Shown: positions 23,522 to 34,735 of the stretch, piece by piece
How positions within the stretch are numbered: the stretch's first letter is position 1
How the letters are laid out: every line of letters begins with the position of its first letter
Source of the DNA: Cylindrotheca closterium
Taxonomy: Eukaryota > Bacillariophyta > Bacillariophyceae > Bacillariales > Bacillariaceae
Direction of reading: 5' to 3'
Assembly: GCA_933822405.4 (NCBI GenBank)
Contig: CAKOGP040001112.1
Coordinates: 1,115,647-1,179,646, forward strand
DNA: 64,000 nucleotides
Translations under genes and position numbers: made by a program
Notes under the pieces: model-generated
Databases searched by the model: none
What the model was told of the DNA's origin: nothing
The model's input: the letters and a program-made list of their open reading frames with translations, nothing else

Positions 23522-24381
23522 ATGAACAGAAGATTAGTTTTATCCATCTTGCTGCTGATCCTTGCACACGAGGCCTCTGCGTTCGTTCCAACACAATTTT
23601 CACAACAGTTATCGCTGACTCAGGTTTCAAGGCCGCAACGACAATCATATCTATTCGGATCGACAGAAGATAAACCTACAGGTCAGTGGGACGAAGAGGA
23701 AAGTCCCGCGACAGAGGGCAATGCTGTTGCAAGATTTTTCTCCAGAAAAGATGTTCAGGATGACATCAAGACATACGTCATCAGTCTCGGATTTGCACTT
23801 CTCTTAAGATTCACCATCGTCGAGCCACGTTTCATTCCAAGTCTTTCGATGTTCCCTACTTTTGATGTCGGTGATCAACTTGCTGTTGAGAAGGTGACAA
23901 AGAGAATCAAGCCGTTCTACCGAAATGAGGTTGTTGTATTCAACCCACCAAAAACGTTCCGAGACATGATCGTCCAGAATTATGGTCAAGAGACCGCAAA
24001 GGCAAAAGAAGCTCTAATCAAGAGAATTGTAGCCATTGAGGTGAGTCAACTGTCTTGGTCAGTTTGAACGAAATAAAAGTTACAGTTTTTTGTTAATGAT
24101 AACATTCTCTTGCTTTGTTTCAGGGCGACGAAGTCGAAGTGAAACGAGGAAAGCTATTCGTCAATGGCGACGAACAGACAGAGTCTTTTATTGCCGAAAC
24201 TGCCGATTACGAGTTTGGCCCAGTCACTGTTCCGAAAGATAGCGTCTTGGTGCTTGGAGACAACCGGAATCACAGTTTGGATGGTCACATCTGGGGTTTC
24301 CTTCCGACGAAGAATATTATCGGTCGGGCTGTATTTGTCTACTGGCCACCATGGAGAGTTGGGAACAGTGGCATGTACTAA
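23522..24381 (+). CDS. Plastid type I signal peptidase (thylakoid processing peptidase-like)
   Basis: Two exons: join(23522..24040,24124..24381), 258 residues; intron 83 nt, phase 0, GTGAGT...TTTCAG. The leader MNRRLVLSILLLILAHEAS continues into ASAFVP, a diatom plastid bipartite motif. A membrane helix (ISLGFALLLRFTIVEPRFI) precedes the catalytic SMFPT motif with Ser109. Lys167 in LIKRIVAIEGD completes the Ser/Lys dyad, and LGDNRNHSLDGHIWGFLP is box E. The enzyme removes thylakoid or envelope targeting signals from imported proteins. All catalytic residues are present and length is normal. Upstream in-frame codons before ATG 23522 lie in the 5' UTR. Confidence 0.92.
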
Positions 24382-24569
24382 TCTTAGGTACCTATAGTAC
24401 AATTTAGAAGTTGTTCAAGTCGTTGGAGTAGGCACGAACGTAACGTAACGAACGCACCAAGCAAGCTTCACATGGCGCGAAGTTGATTTGATTCAATGGA
24501 CCGCATGCACTCATCCTTGTTTGCATCGAAAATGTCGCCAACCTTATCGAATTGAGCTCTGGGCATCTG

Positions 24570-27500
24570 ATGAAGGCGGTCAAACCATCAAACAATGCGA
24601 GACGAAAGATTTCACCACTGTCAGATGGTGCCAATACGGCGAATTCGGGATCTGCTGCCGCAAAATCAGCGGTAACACCTGCGACAACCATCGACCTTCG
24701 TGGTGTCCAAGTTCATTTTCCCTTCAAACCATACGCTTGCCAAGAAGATTACATGGGAAAAGTTTTGGATGCATTGCATCGATCTGAAAATGCGCTTCTT
24801 GAGTCTCCCACTGGTACAGGAAAAAGTAAGTCTGTTGAAGTGATAAAAATTATATTTCACGATTGGTAGAATGTTGTCATTTTTTTAACTTTCTCCTTTT
24901 CCAGCGCTTTGTTTGCTCTGCTCGGCTCTGGCATGGCAAAAGGAACAAGCTCGACTGCTGCAACAACAGACATTTGCTGATCCATCAGCTGCGAACCCGA
25001 CAAAAAAGGCAGTGCACCGAGTGCCGACCATTATTTATGCTTCCAGAACCCACTCGCAGCTGTCACAAGTGGTTCGTGAGCTGCAGAACACTCGATATCG
25101 TCCCAAGCACGCAGTGCTTGGCTCTCGTGAACAAATGTGCGTCAACCCAAAGGTCAAGAAAGCAACTTCGACAGCTTCCGAAATCAATCACGACTGCAAC
25201 AAACTCTGCAAAGAACGAAAATGTCGGTACCGAAACAAGCTGGAAGGTTTTCAGCCACCGCCCAACGAATCTGGTCTTACGTCGAACGATCAGCCTATCA
25301 TGGACATTGAAGATATTGTTGCAATGGGAAAGACGCACAAGGTCTGTTCGTTCTACTATACTCGATCAAAGGTGGAGGAAGCGGACTTGATTTTCGTTCC
25401 GTACAACTATCTGTTTGACAATGATGCTCGGACCACAACTTTGGCAGAAGTCGCTTGGGACAATGCTGTGATTATTTTCGATGAGGCGCACAATCTCGAA
25501 TCCTTTGCAAGTGAGTCGGCCTCGTTTGATCTGTCAACGTTGGACATATCTCGGTGTATTCAGGAAGTGAGCAGGGCATTGAATTACGTTGAAAACATAC
25601 CGGAGCAAGAAAACAAAATCAAGAAAGAAAACATTCTTCGACTCAAGTCAATCTTTCTGTGTCTTGAGGAACATATTTTGACCATGGAGAACGAGGCAGC
25701 ACATAAAGGAGAGTTCATGATGGAAATCTTCCGAAGGGGGGCATCGATTTCGCATGCGAATCATGATCTGTTTATTCGAGAGGTCAAGAAACTCGTGGAT
25801 ATCTTTCTTGAAGTCCAAGGTGGCAACAATAAGGGTGCCCCAGGCTTGCAACATTTGATTCAATGTGTAAAGAGAGTGTTTGGAGAGCAAACTGAAGCCA
25901 GATGCATCGCCAAGGCACAATCCTATCGGGTACACATCTCACCGAAACAAAACAGTAACGCTGCGGTCGGAAGGACTGTTTCTTATTGGTGCTTTGCTCC
26001 GTCTGAAGCCATGCGAGAGTTGGCCGCTTTAAAGGTTCGTTCCATTCTTGTTACCTCTGGAACGCTATCCCCATTGGAGAGTTACGCGATGGAATTAGAC
26101 ATTCCCTTTCCAAACCGAATCGAGAATCCGCATATTATCAAGGATGACCAAGTGCATGTAAGGGTAGTTGGGAGAGGAGTAACTGGCAAACTTCTATCAA
26201 GCAGCTATGAGCGCCGCCAAGACAAGGAATACTACACTGAACTGGGTAACACATTGGTCAGTCTTAGCAGAGTGATTCCCGCCGGAATGTTGATCTTTTT
26301 TCCAAGTTACAGCGTCATGCAGGCTTGCATCGAGAAGTGGGGCGGCCCGGCAAATTCCCGCCAATCAGGTGGAAAACCAGTAAGCAGTTTCTTTGGGGCC
26401 AAGAAAAAGCAATCTACTCGATACTCCTTTCCGCATACCCCAACGGCGTTCAGTACTTCAAAAGAGACGCTGACACCGTGGAAGCGACTACTCGGAAATA
26501 AGGCTGTGGTTCTTGAACCAAGATCCACAGCTGATTTGCAAGATGCCATTGCGGAGTTTCACAAATTTCTGAATATGCCAAAGTCGAAAGGTGTTGTCCT
26601 CATGGGAGTATGCAGAGGAAAGATCAGTGAGGTACGTTGCGGCTCTTTCTAATGTCGTACGAAGCATTTTCTGGTTCAAGAATGAATAACTCATCCGTTC
26701 GCTCACCTTCATCAATAGGGAATTGATTTTGCGCACGACATGTGTCGCGCCGTCGTTATTACTGGTTTGCCTTTTGCTCCTTCGTTCGATCCAAAAGTAA
26801 AAATGAAACGTGAATTCCTTGATTGCAACAAGAGAAAACAGAACATGAAATCCAAAGAGGATGGCGGTTTCGGTGCAAAGACAGCAGATGTTCTATCGGG
26901 CCACGAATGGTACACTCAGCAAGCCCATAGAGCAGTCAATCAAGCAATTGGACGTGTGATACGAAACAGGGTCGATTATGGTGCAGTTCTGTTGCTGGAT
27001 TCTAGATTTGGTATGCCTGCGAACAAACAAGGCTTAAGCAAGTGGGTGCGACCGCACATCCTGGACGATGAAGGAATGGGTAAGACTATATCTAGTCTTG
27101 CAAAATTCTACAAAGAGGCAGCGGTGAAAGTTGAGCAAAGAAAGCTCTCCATCCCCACTCCTCGGTTGGAGCCAAACAAAGTTTCGGTGATACTAAAGTA
27201 TGAAGACGAAGGAAAAGAAGATATGCAACGCATGTCCGATGAGAATAAGATAACAAAAGTTGCAATTATTCGAAAGGCGGATGGGACTGCAATGCTTGCC
27301 TCGGGCAACGAAACATCCGCTGGAGCAGATTCCACCTTTGTTTCATCAAACGACATCATTGCCAGGATCGATACGAAGGGGACAGGATCACGAGACTTTC
27401 GGAAGCTTGTTCGGACAGAAGATAAAGCTCTCAATTACACGGATAGCAATGCAACGACTGCTGTTCGATTGAAGGATGCTATGGCAGCCCAGGCTTCCCA

Positions 27501-28777
27501 GTCTGAAGCGTCTGGTACCATCAGCAGCGGCACACAGAATGGGATATCTCCTGCAAAAACTTTCTTCCTGAAACTACAGACTTGCATGTCCAAGGGTGAA
27601 ATTGCGACAATGAAGAAGCAAATCTTCACAATGAAGCGATATGTTGACATTCAACATCGCAAACCATTCATGGCATCAGCTAGTGCAGCAATCGATACTA
27701 TTCTACGCCACGAGAACTTTGAAAATCGATCACGGACAGCACCACCGGAGCTAGTTTCATTACTGTTTCGACTTTTGCCATCACATTACCGTGATGATTG
27801 CGAAATGGTGACTCTAAACTCTGTATACAGGCAATCTGCCTTCGGAAAACAGGCAAAGTCGATGTTGACCACGGATAAATATAGAGAACACAGGAGCAGT
27901 CTCCTGAAGATCCTCAAACTGATCTGGTTTGAAGATGAAGCTAGCCAGAAGTCCTCTTTCTCCACCTTGACAAAGGAATTCGAGTCACACCTTGTCCGGC
28001 TCGTCGAGGCCAACCCGGGACTTGACCCTGGTAGTGTACGTGGCTGCAAGTCTTTTCTGCCACTAGAGTGTCATTCAGCAATAGACAGCCTGATTCACAA
28101 GATTGCAGATGTTCGAAGAGCTTCCATGGGAATGCATCAAATGAAAGAATCAGAGAAAAGACTTTTGAACCAAGAACTCATGAGTACTCAACAAACCCCA
28201 CCCGACAACACTAGCAAGACTAGTGCATCGAGACAGATCAACAGCACACAAGATGACTCAAAACAGGGTACTGTTGCTGCAAATGGAATCTCGCTTCAAA
28301 AGGCCCGAGGTTTCCCTATCGATGATAGAAAGAAACGACTGAACGCAGTAGCAAAAGGGGTTCTAAAATCCGCCAAGCGGCCCAAAAATGCTTTCAACAC
28401 TTCATCTTTGTTGAGCCCTTTGAGTAAGAATCCCTACCGAAAGGCTATTCATCAATCAGAATCGAGAATGTTTACAGGACGATCCAATTTCAATGGATTG
28501 CACAATATAAAGTCAAATGCTCCAGACAGCTTGGCATGCCCCATTTGCGAGAAGAAGGTTGATAAGGTATGTTTCCATCTTGACCATCCTGTCTTTGTAT
28601 CCTTAAATTGAATGCACTAACGGTGCTGTTGCATCATAGCCTTACATTGCAGAATGTGGTCATATTGCTTGCATCTCCTGTTGGTCTCAGTGGCTAAAGA
28701 AGAATTCAACCTGCCCCAGCTGTAGAAAGCCAACGAAAATGGAGTCCTTGGCAGTCGCCGTGTTCAAAAGCGCGTGA
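24570..28777 (+). CDS. RTEL1: RTEL1-like Fe-S DNA helicase with C-terminal RING
   Basis: Four exons: join(24570..24825,24905..26631,26719..28566,28640..28777), 1322 residues; introns 79, 87, 73 nt. [20 protein letters not shown] and Walker A SPTGTGKT (79-86, split by intron 1) open the XPD-family helicase. Four Fe-S cysteines follow (in SREQMC, CNKLC, RKC, HKVC). The DEAH box is residues 278-281, and motif VI is QAIGRVIRN. Human RTEL1 shares this order. The C-terminal region contains a harmonin-like helical segment and ends in a RING (CPICEKK...[10 protein letters not shown]...CPSC) split by the last intron. RTEL1 dismantles T-loops and D-loops and limits recombination. TTG codons upstream are not starts; ATG 24570 gives MKAVKPSNN. 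Length matches vertebrate RTEL1. Confidence 0.9.
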
Positions 28778-28986
28778 AGTACTCTATAGGATTTGATTTT
28801 ACTCTAGATGAAATCATTGGTGGTGATAGCAGTGTCCTTTTGGACATATTGTTTATTATTTTAATAGCGTTTGATTGTACAATATCTACAAAGCTTGTAA
28901 TATGTAGCGTCTTTTGACTTGGGAATGGGCTTAGCAGGATACCATACACCCATAGTCGAGACTAGCGGGTTATAGCAACAGGGAAT

Positions 28987-29754
28987 TTACAAAGCATTTA
29001 CATGGCGCTGTTCTCTCTCAATAGCAAGAGCCAAGAGATCAAGCCTTCCAGAGCCGTCTGTCTTGCGAGGTGGTAGAAACGAAATAGGAGTGTGGGCACT
29101 CTGGGTTGGCAATGATGGTGCACAAAGTGTGAGCCACGCAGAGTTTAGGTAGCGGGTTTGGGATGTGACTTCTTGGATCCTACTTTGAGGAACGGGTTGT
29201 ATGACATTTCTTGTTGGAGACGGTGTTATCGACCTCACAAGCGAGCCATCACAACTACTTCCATCGCTCTCATCGGTGGAAGGTTGTTGAGAAAGACGTC
29301 TGCGTGACGAAGTTGCCGATTTTCGCAGCTGTGCCAAGGACTCTGGATAGCCTCTGGCGAAGCATGGGTGTGCGTACATGTCTGTGTCGGGACCTCTTCG
29401 TACTTTGGCAAAGCCATACTGGAGAAAGAAAAAGGAAAAAGATGAGATCATTTGAACCGATAAAAGTATGTTAAAGCCAATGCCAAACCAACATACCAAA
29501 TTTAGATTTCTCTGGAAGGAACTGAACTTCTTGGTACGGAAATACTTTGGAAGAACAGAAGCCATGAAAGAGTCTACATCGAAAATCCTGAATGCCTTTC
29601 CTGATTCTGACCAGGAAATCACAACTTTGCCTTGGTTTCCTGAGGCAGCAATTTTGGCTTCGCCCTCGAGCATCTCATAAAGTCGTCTTGGAAACTGCTG
29701 AGGTACACCTCTCTTGCCAGTGCGAGGATAAGAGACGGTCGAAAGATTGGTCAT
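28987..29754 (-). CDS. Heat-shock-factor-type transcription factor (short diatom HSF)
   Basis: Two exons: complement(join(28987..29418,29497..29754)), 229 residues. The HSF DNA-binding domain (about 20-110) contains ISWSESGKAFRIFDVDSF, LPKYFRTKKFSSFQRNLNLY and GFAKVRRGPDTDMYAHPCF. The 78-nt intron (GTATGT...CTTTCTCCAG) has no stop in frame; leaving it in would insert 26 hydrophobic residues into the recognition-helix wing, so it is surely spliced. No coiled-coil trimerisation region is evident after the DNA-binding domain. The tail is Ser/Pro-rich. Diatoms carry many such short HSFs; targets unknown. Convergent with RTEL1. Confidence 0.9.
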   Translation of the reverse strand: MTNLSTVSYPRTGKRGVPQQFPRRLYEMLEGEAKIAASGNQGKVVISWSESGKAFRIFDVDSFMASVLPKYFRTKKFSSFQRNLNLVCWFGIGFNILLSVQMISSFSFFFLQYGFAKVRRGPDTDMYAHPCFARGYPESLAQLRKSATSSRRRLSQQPSTDESDGSSCDGSLVRSITPSPTRNVIQPVPQSRIQEVTSQTRYLNSAWLTLCAPSLPTQSAHTPISFLPPRKTDGSGRLDLLALAIEREQRHVNAL

Positions 29755-30764
29755 GGCGAGATGTTGATGATGGTTCTGCTTGACTGATAATTTATAATTT
29801 TGTGCTCACTTTGATGGCTCCAGCACTTTTTTCTGTGGGCCAGAAGTTTTGTTGATTTGATGATTACGTAGGTCGGATTGAATTCTTTTCGAATCCTTTT
29901 CTCGGTCAACAAAGGGGCGATCATGTTCAAAGTCACGTGGAGAGGACACTTTCAGTAGTGTGTTTCTACTGGTGTCATCTTTTACATGCGTTTCAAATTC
30001 GAGCCACAAACTTTGACGCAAGCTTGACGCCTGGTGTCAATAAATAGAAGTTATCACCAATCAAAACTATCCAAAAATTTCAAGCACACGCCAGCGATGT
30101 CTCCAAGCGATGTGCGTACGAATCAAAGTAATCATTAAAACATCCATTTGATGCGTCATATTTCGTCATCGGAGTTACTACCGGTACATCCAGTATTATG
30201 AAATCTGAACTGCCACGTTTTTGACATGTTGGTGCCTTTCCGAGCAAGTGCAACCGTCTCCTAAATTTTTTTGAGTGTCAGCTCATGATTCAATGTTGAA
30301 CTACATCACTATGCTTCAATGTTGAATTACAAGTTCCACGTTTCAGGCAGCTAATGCTGTTCCAAGCTACTGTAATCATTGTGATCGAATCAATCGTTAA
30401 GTGACTGCAACATGGATAATTGAGTTGATTGGAGACTGCAACACGAAGGTTTCTGCCTAGTAAGACAAGAACCAATACTTGAAATACAGTTGATGGTCGG
30501 ATATAAAAGCCCATATGGCGAATATATGAGTTGGAAGTAAGTTTGGCCCTGCAGCCGCTGCACTGTACAACCACAGCATTGTGCATTTCTTGGATGTTTG
30601 ATTGTCAGACTTCTTTTCCACAAGGAATCTCGAGGTCAAATCCTTCGTCATATTATCGAAAATAGGTCTGCTTTTTTCTACCGACGACAACGACACGACC
30701 GTTAATACCATATATTTCCAGCATCTTGATGCTAACATGATTGAGCAGGTATTTGCTGTTACCT
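29755..30764. other. 1-kb gene-poor stretch
   Basis: Lies between the HSF start and the cyclin L stop. Several open frames of 70-105 codons occur on both strands but none has recognisable composition or motifs. It carries a TACCGGTA palindrome near 30179 and an imperfect direct repeat of TTCAATGTTGAAC/TTAC at 30290 and 30310. It presumably holds the HSF promoter and the cyclin 3' UTR. Confidence 0.5.
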
Positions 30765-31931
30765 TCACATCTCCTTTGCAAATACTTCACTCTGGTGGTC
30801 CCATAGAAAACTCCCCACACCGTTGAAACTGCTCATTGTTTCTCCTTTTGTCTTTTGAATTGTCTTGACAAACCCCAAGGATGCCAACATCATATCGTTA
30901 TTAAAGGTCGAGCCATCTTGCGCTGATTGGAGTCCAAGGAGCACATTGGTGATGGACGAAATGTCCTTTTCTTTGCCCTTTCCAACCAAATATTCCCACC
31001 ACGGCGTTGGGTTTGTAGGCAGAGTTATTTTCAAATCGCAACTAGCCAAAAAGAAAGCGCTGGTTGCCTACATGTCCCACATGAGCAGTGTCAATCACGA
31101 GCTCAACATTGAAAAATAGCAGAATGACTCATTTTACTTACAATGACCTCGGATGGAAAGCGTACGCACAAGTCCAGTCGATATGAATCGTTGCAATATT
31201 CCCAAGCCCGTTGTGCAAGCTGTGGTGGATGAGGAGAAAGACAATGACAAAGTACATAATCAATTCACAATTCACCGTCAACGGACCTTTACATCTGTCA
31301 ATTCCAAAGCATCGTAGATGCAAGCAATGAACTTATGTGGATGAGAATCTGGAATCCAATATAGAGTAAAACCAAGCTGCCTCAACACGATGGCTTCCAT
31401 TTTAGAAATTCGACTATGCCACTCCTTGTAGACTGGGCCAAGTTTTGATGGAAGTGGTACTTTCCCCATTCTTTGATGCTTTTCTTCCAACGAAAGAGTG
31501 CTTGCAGCAGGTAGGCTTGCACCAAGTGGATGACTCTTCACTTGATCCGGGGTTTCGGTTGTTGCGAGCATTATTCGCTTCCGATATAGGTGCGCAAAGA
31601 CGTGAATGATCCCCTTCATGGCATACGGTTCCTCCTCAATCTTTATTGCCAGCAAGATTGATGCAGCAGCCACACTCCAAACATCATAATCATATAAGGA
31701 ACATTGGTGACAGAATCGATGAAATATTGTACATGCGGTTGCAAAGGTAGATGCTCCGAGTGACAACAAGGTGGATGCATCATGGATTAAAGACGTCCCG
31801 TGCAATCGATGTATGCGTTCCGTCGAAGGCTCTATTCCCTCTGTTGCCGATGCCGTAGGCTCATCCACAAGGATTTTGATGCTGCGATCCAGTTGCGTCA
31901 ATTTTCCTTCACCTTCGCTTTCCTTCCCCAT
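30765..31931 (-). CDS. Cyclin L-like protein
   Basis: Three exons: complement(join(30765..31067,31142..31219,31293..31931)), 339 residues; introns 74 and 73 nt, both phase 0. Exon 1 has the first cyclin box (TLLSLGASTFATACTIFHRF, VWSVAAASILLAIKIEE). A 26-codon middle exon encodes LAQRAWEYCNDSYRLDLCVR. Exon 3 starts ATSAFFLASCDLKITLPTNP then WW. Read together these match the second cyclin fold of cyclin L (KAWNYMNDSLR...VRF...IA.A.IYLAAR...LP). Cyclin L partners CDK11-type kinases in transcription and splicing. The C-terminal RS domain of animal cyclin L is absent. The upstream TTG is not a start; ATG 31931 gives MGKESEGEG. Confidence 0.85.
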
Positions 31932-32324
31932 CTTTGTAAATGTTGTCAACGATCAAGGACACCTTTCAGTTAGTTTTGAAGTTGTCGTGCTGGGATTGGC
32001 TCCGCGGTTTCGTGTCAGACTCTCGGACACACGCGGACATAAACGGAACATAAACGGAACATACACGGAACATAAACGGACCCCATGACCAACCCCCCAA
32101 GTCGTGCTGAGAGAACAATGGATCAATCACATTGAACATTCTTCATTCATCATCTTTGCAAAGAGACAATAGTCGTTGAAACAGCAGGGCCCCCTTTTAC
32201 GAGTCCCAATTAGGTTCATCCGCTGTAAATCTCCACAAGAATAAAGGGATTTTCGTTTCGGGTTACAATAGTCTACTTCCATCCAACACAACAAAATTCA
32301 ACGCATCGAGGTTCTACTGATTCT
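31932..32324. promoter_or_regulatory. Divergent region between cyclin L and NHE antiporter
   Basis: 393 bp between two divergent starts. It contains the 11-bp tandem repeat listed separately and otherwise no recognised element. Confidence 0.4.
32034..32080. repeat. Tandem 11-bp repeat AAACGGAACAT
   Basis: About four and a half direct copies of AAACGGAACAT with one substituted copy (ACACGGAACAT), flanked by partial units. It sits about 105-150 bp upstream of the cyclin L start and 245 bp upstream of the NHE start, so it could be a regulatory repeat or a slippage microsatellite. Confidence 0.85.
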
Positions 32325-34689
32325 ATGAAGCGTTCACCACTTCCTTCCGAAACGCTTTCGTTGGCTTCATTGGCTTTCACAGTTCTAATATTGACAGGCG
32401 TCATACTTTGGCACGATAATGCTTTGCAAACTACTACTCTTTCAAGGACGGCTCAACCAAACGTCATCGCCAGGCGTTTCCTTGCTGATGCGGACGATGG
32501 ACACAAAGACGCACCAACGCTGGACGATGATCAAAACCGGACCACAACATGCAAAAAATACTTGTACAACTTTCTAAACGGGACCACAGATAGCAATGAC
32601 CAATGCAACGCGTTCTACAGCGCCTACAAAGCTGCGGATTGCGAGCACGATACTCACGTAGTGATCCTCGACGAAGACGACAAGAACAAAACTGACAAAG
32701 AAGACGACCTCTTGAGTAAGTTGTCTTGATTGATTCAAGATATATGTTGTAAAGCATATGCTCACTTGGAATGCACCATTTGCGTTAGTTGATGACTTTT
32801 TTGAGAACTGGGAATGCTGCGATAGTATACAGCAATTTTATGAAAGGAACTGTGAACAAACTTCTGAGCTACATAGTTCTCGATTACTGGGAATTATGCT
32901 TGTTATGCTTGCCTGTACTATGATCAAGGCTCTACTGAAGGCTTTTGGTGTGAATTGGCTTCCAGATGCGTGTGCTTTCATTTTGGTTGGTACAATCGTT
33001 GGAGCGCTAGTCCGTGTTGTGAACAAGGGCTTGCTCCAAAATCGGCAGAGTTTCGACAACGATTTGTTTTTGCAGATCTTATTGCCGCCAATCATCTTTC
33101 AAGCGGCACTGAGTATAGATAAACGTGCCTTTCGAAGAGATCTCTTTCCTATCTTGCTTTTTGCTGGTCTCGGAACAGCTTTTTCTGCCGTTGCTATTGG
33201 ACTTATCACTCATCATGTCAGTACCTTGGGATCTGAAGATACGCTTCCGCTGTTGGATTCGCTTGTGTTTGGGTCTCTTATTTCTTCCATTGATCCTGTG
33301 GCTACTTTGAGTATTTTAGCTGGCGTTGGGGTCTCTCAAACTGATACACTCTACACGCTAATCTTTGGCGAATCTCTTCTGAACGATGGTGTTGCCATTG
33401 TTCTGTTCGAAACGTTGGTAGATCATCTTGGGGAAGATGAGGAACTTGGAAAGGAAGCATATCAAGAAATGGCTAAGCATTTCTTTGTAGTTCTTTTCGG
33501 TAAGTGCACTGGAACACTTGTATCTGTACAGCTTATCCAACACGCGCTAATTTGTTCTTTGCTACCAGGTTCGATTGCAATTGGATTGGCTATTGGTGCT
33601 TGCTGCACCGTTTATTTCTACGTTCTCCGTGGTCGGCAAACGGCTGTCACTGAAGTTGGTGTTTTTTTCTGTTGGGCTCTAATTCCCTACTATGTTGCTG
33701 ACGGGTTATCTTGTTCTGGAATCATTGCTATCATGGTAATGGGATTCCTCATGGACTATTATGTGATTGGCGGATCTCATCCACAACAAAATCCTACAGT
33801 GAATGACTACATGCCAATGCAAAACTTCGGGAACGGTGAGGAACGCGCCATGCCATTCGGAGGTGGAGATCGATGGACCGATCTTCAGATTTTCTTCTCT
33901 CAGGCATTCAACGGAGATGGTCATATCCTGTCTAGATCAAGGACGCATGTAGGATTCGTGGCACATGTAGTTGCTTCAATCATGGACACTGCCATATTCG
34001 CATACCTCGGTCTCTTCTTGTTTTCTGACAACAAATGGGATTTTAGACTCAACCTTACAGCAATCCTTGGCGTCGTCTCGAGTCGTGGGGTGATGGTTGG
34101 AATTTTGTCTCTTTTGATCAACATTTTCGTGTTCTTTGACGTTGAAAATAAGCTCAAGCGTTTTTACAGGTCATTTAGGAGAGTTAATCTCGCAGATGAC
34201 GACGATTTCACAGAGGGGCACAACAAACCATATCTCGACAAGAAAACTCAACTAATTCTTCTGCTTGCTGGTGTTCGAGGTGCTGTTTCATTTTCACTAG
34301 TGGAGAGCATTCCGGTCTGGGACCAGGTTACGAAGACAGGATCAAAGTACAAGGCTGAGCTCAAGGCAATGACTTCTTCCTCAAGTAAGTTTCATTTGTT
34401 ATTTTTGAAGAACGATATAAATAGATTCAGCTGACCCATTGTGTGTCCATTTGAAGTTGTGTTCACTTTGTTTGTATTTGGAGCACTGACCTATGTCGCA
34501 GTGAAGAGGGGTGACGAGGGAGAACGAATACAGGGAAGAGGGCTCGGTCATCGATTAATTCCAAATGACGACGACGAAGATGAACTCGATGCTGTAAACG
34601 CATCGCTGGAAATGGATCACAATTTTGTAACACCAACAGTCGAGGAAGAGCAGATGCAGTATCCACCGCGTCCACAATGGATGGAGTAA
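32325..34689 (+). CDS. NHE-type (CPA1) Na+/H+ exchanger
   Basis: Four exons: join(32325..32715,32789..33499,33569..34384,34457..34689), 716 residues; introns 73, 69, 72 nt, all phase 1. The N-terminus has a hydrophobic signal/anchor (ASLAFTVLILTGVILWHDNA) and a loop with three NxT glycosylation-like sites. The exchanger domain contains LLPPIIFQAALSIDKRAFRR, SLISSIDPVATLSI and the NHE motif ESLLNDGVAIVLFE with the transport Asp, then GVRGAVSFSLV. The second intron (69 nt) lacks an in-frame stop; removal gives VVLFGSIAIGLAIG. The last exon completes the final helix (SSIVFTLFVFGALTYVAVKR) and a short acidic tail. Function: Na+ or K+ exchange for H+, pH and salt balance. Stop is 46 bp from the convergent EF3-like stop. 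Confidence 0.92.
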
Positions 34690-34735
34690 CAAGTAACAAA
34701 CCGACGTTTCATATATTTAGGTGCAGGCTAAAATT

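Noticed and set aside
28987..29754. HSF as one unspliced 255-residue protein
   Set aside because: The extra 26 residues would interrupt the invariant NLxYGFxK motif; they coincide exactly with a GT-AG intron.
30457..30768. 103-codon minus-strand frame after cyclin L
   Set aside because: Starts within the cyclin stop region, is rich in random-looking Cys/Trp/Tyr, and has no recognisable domain.
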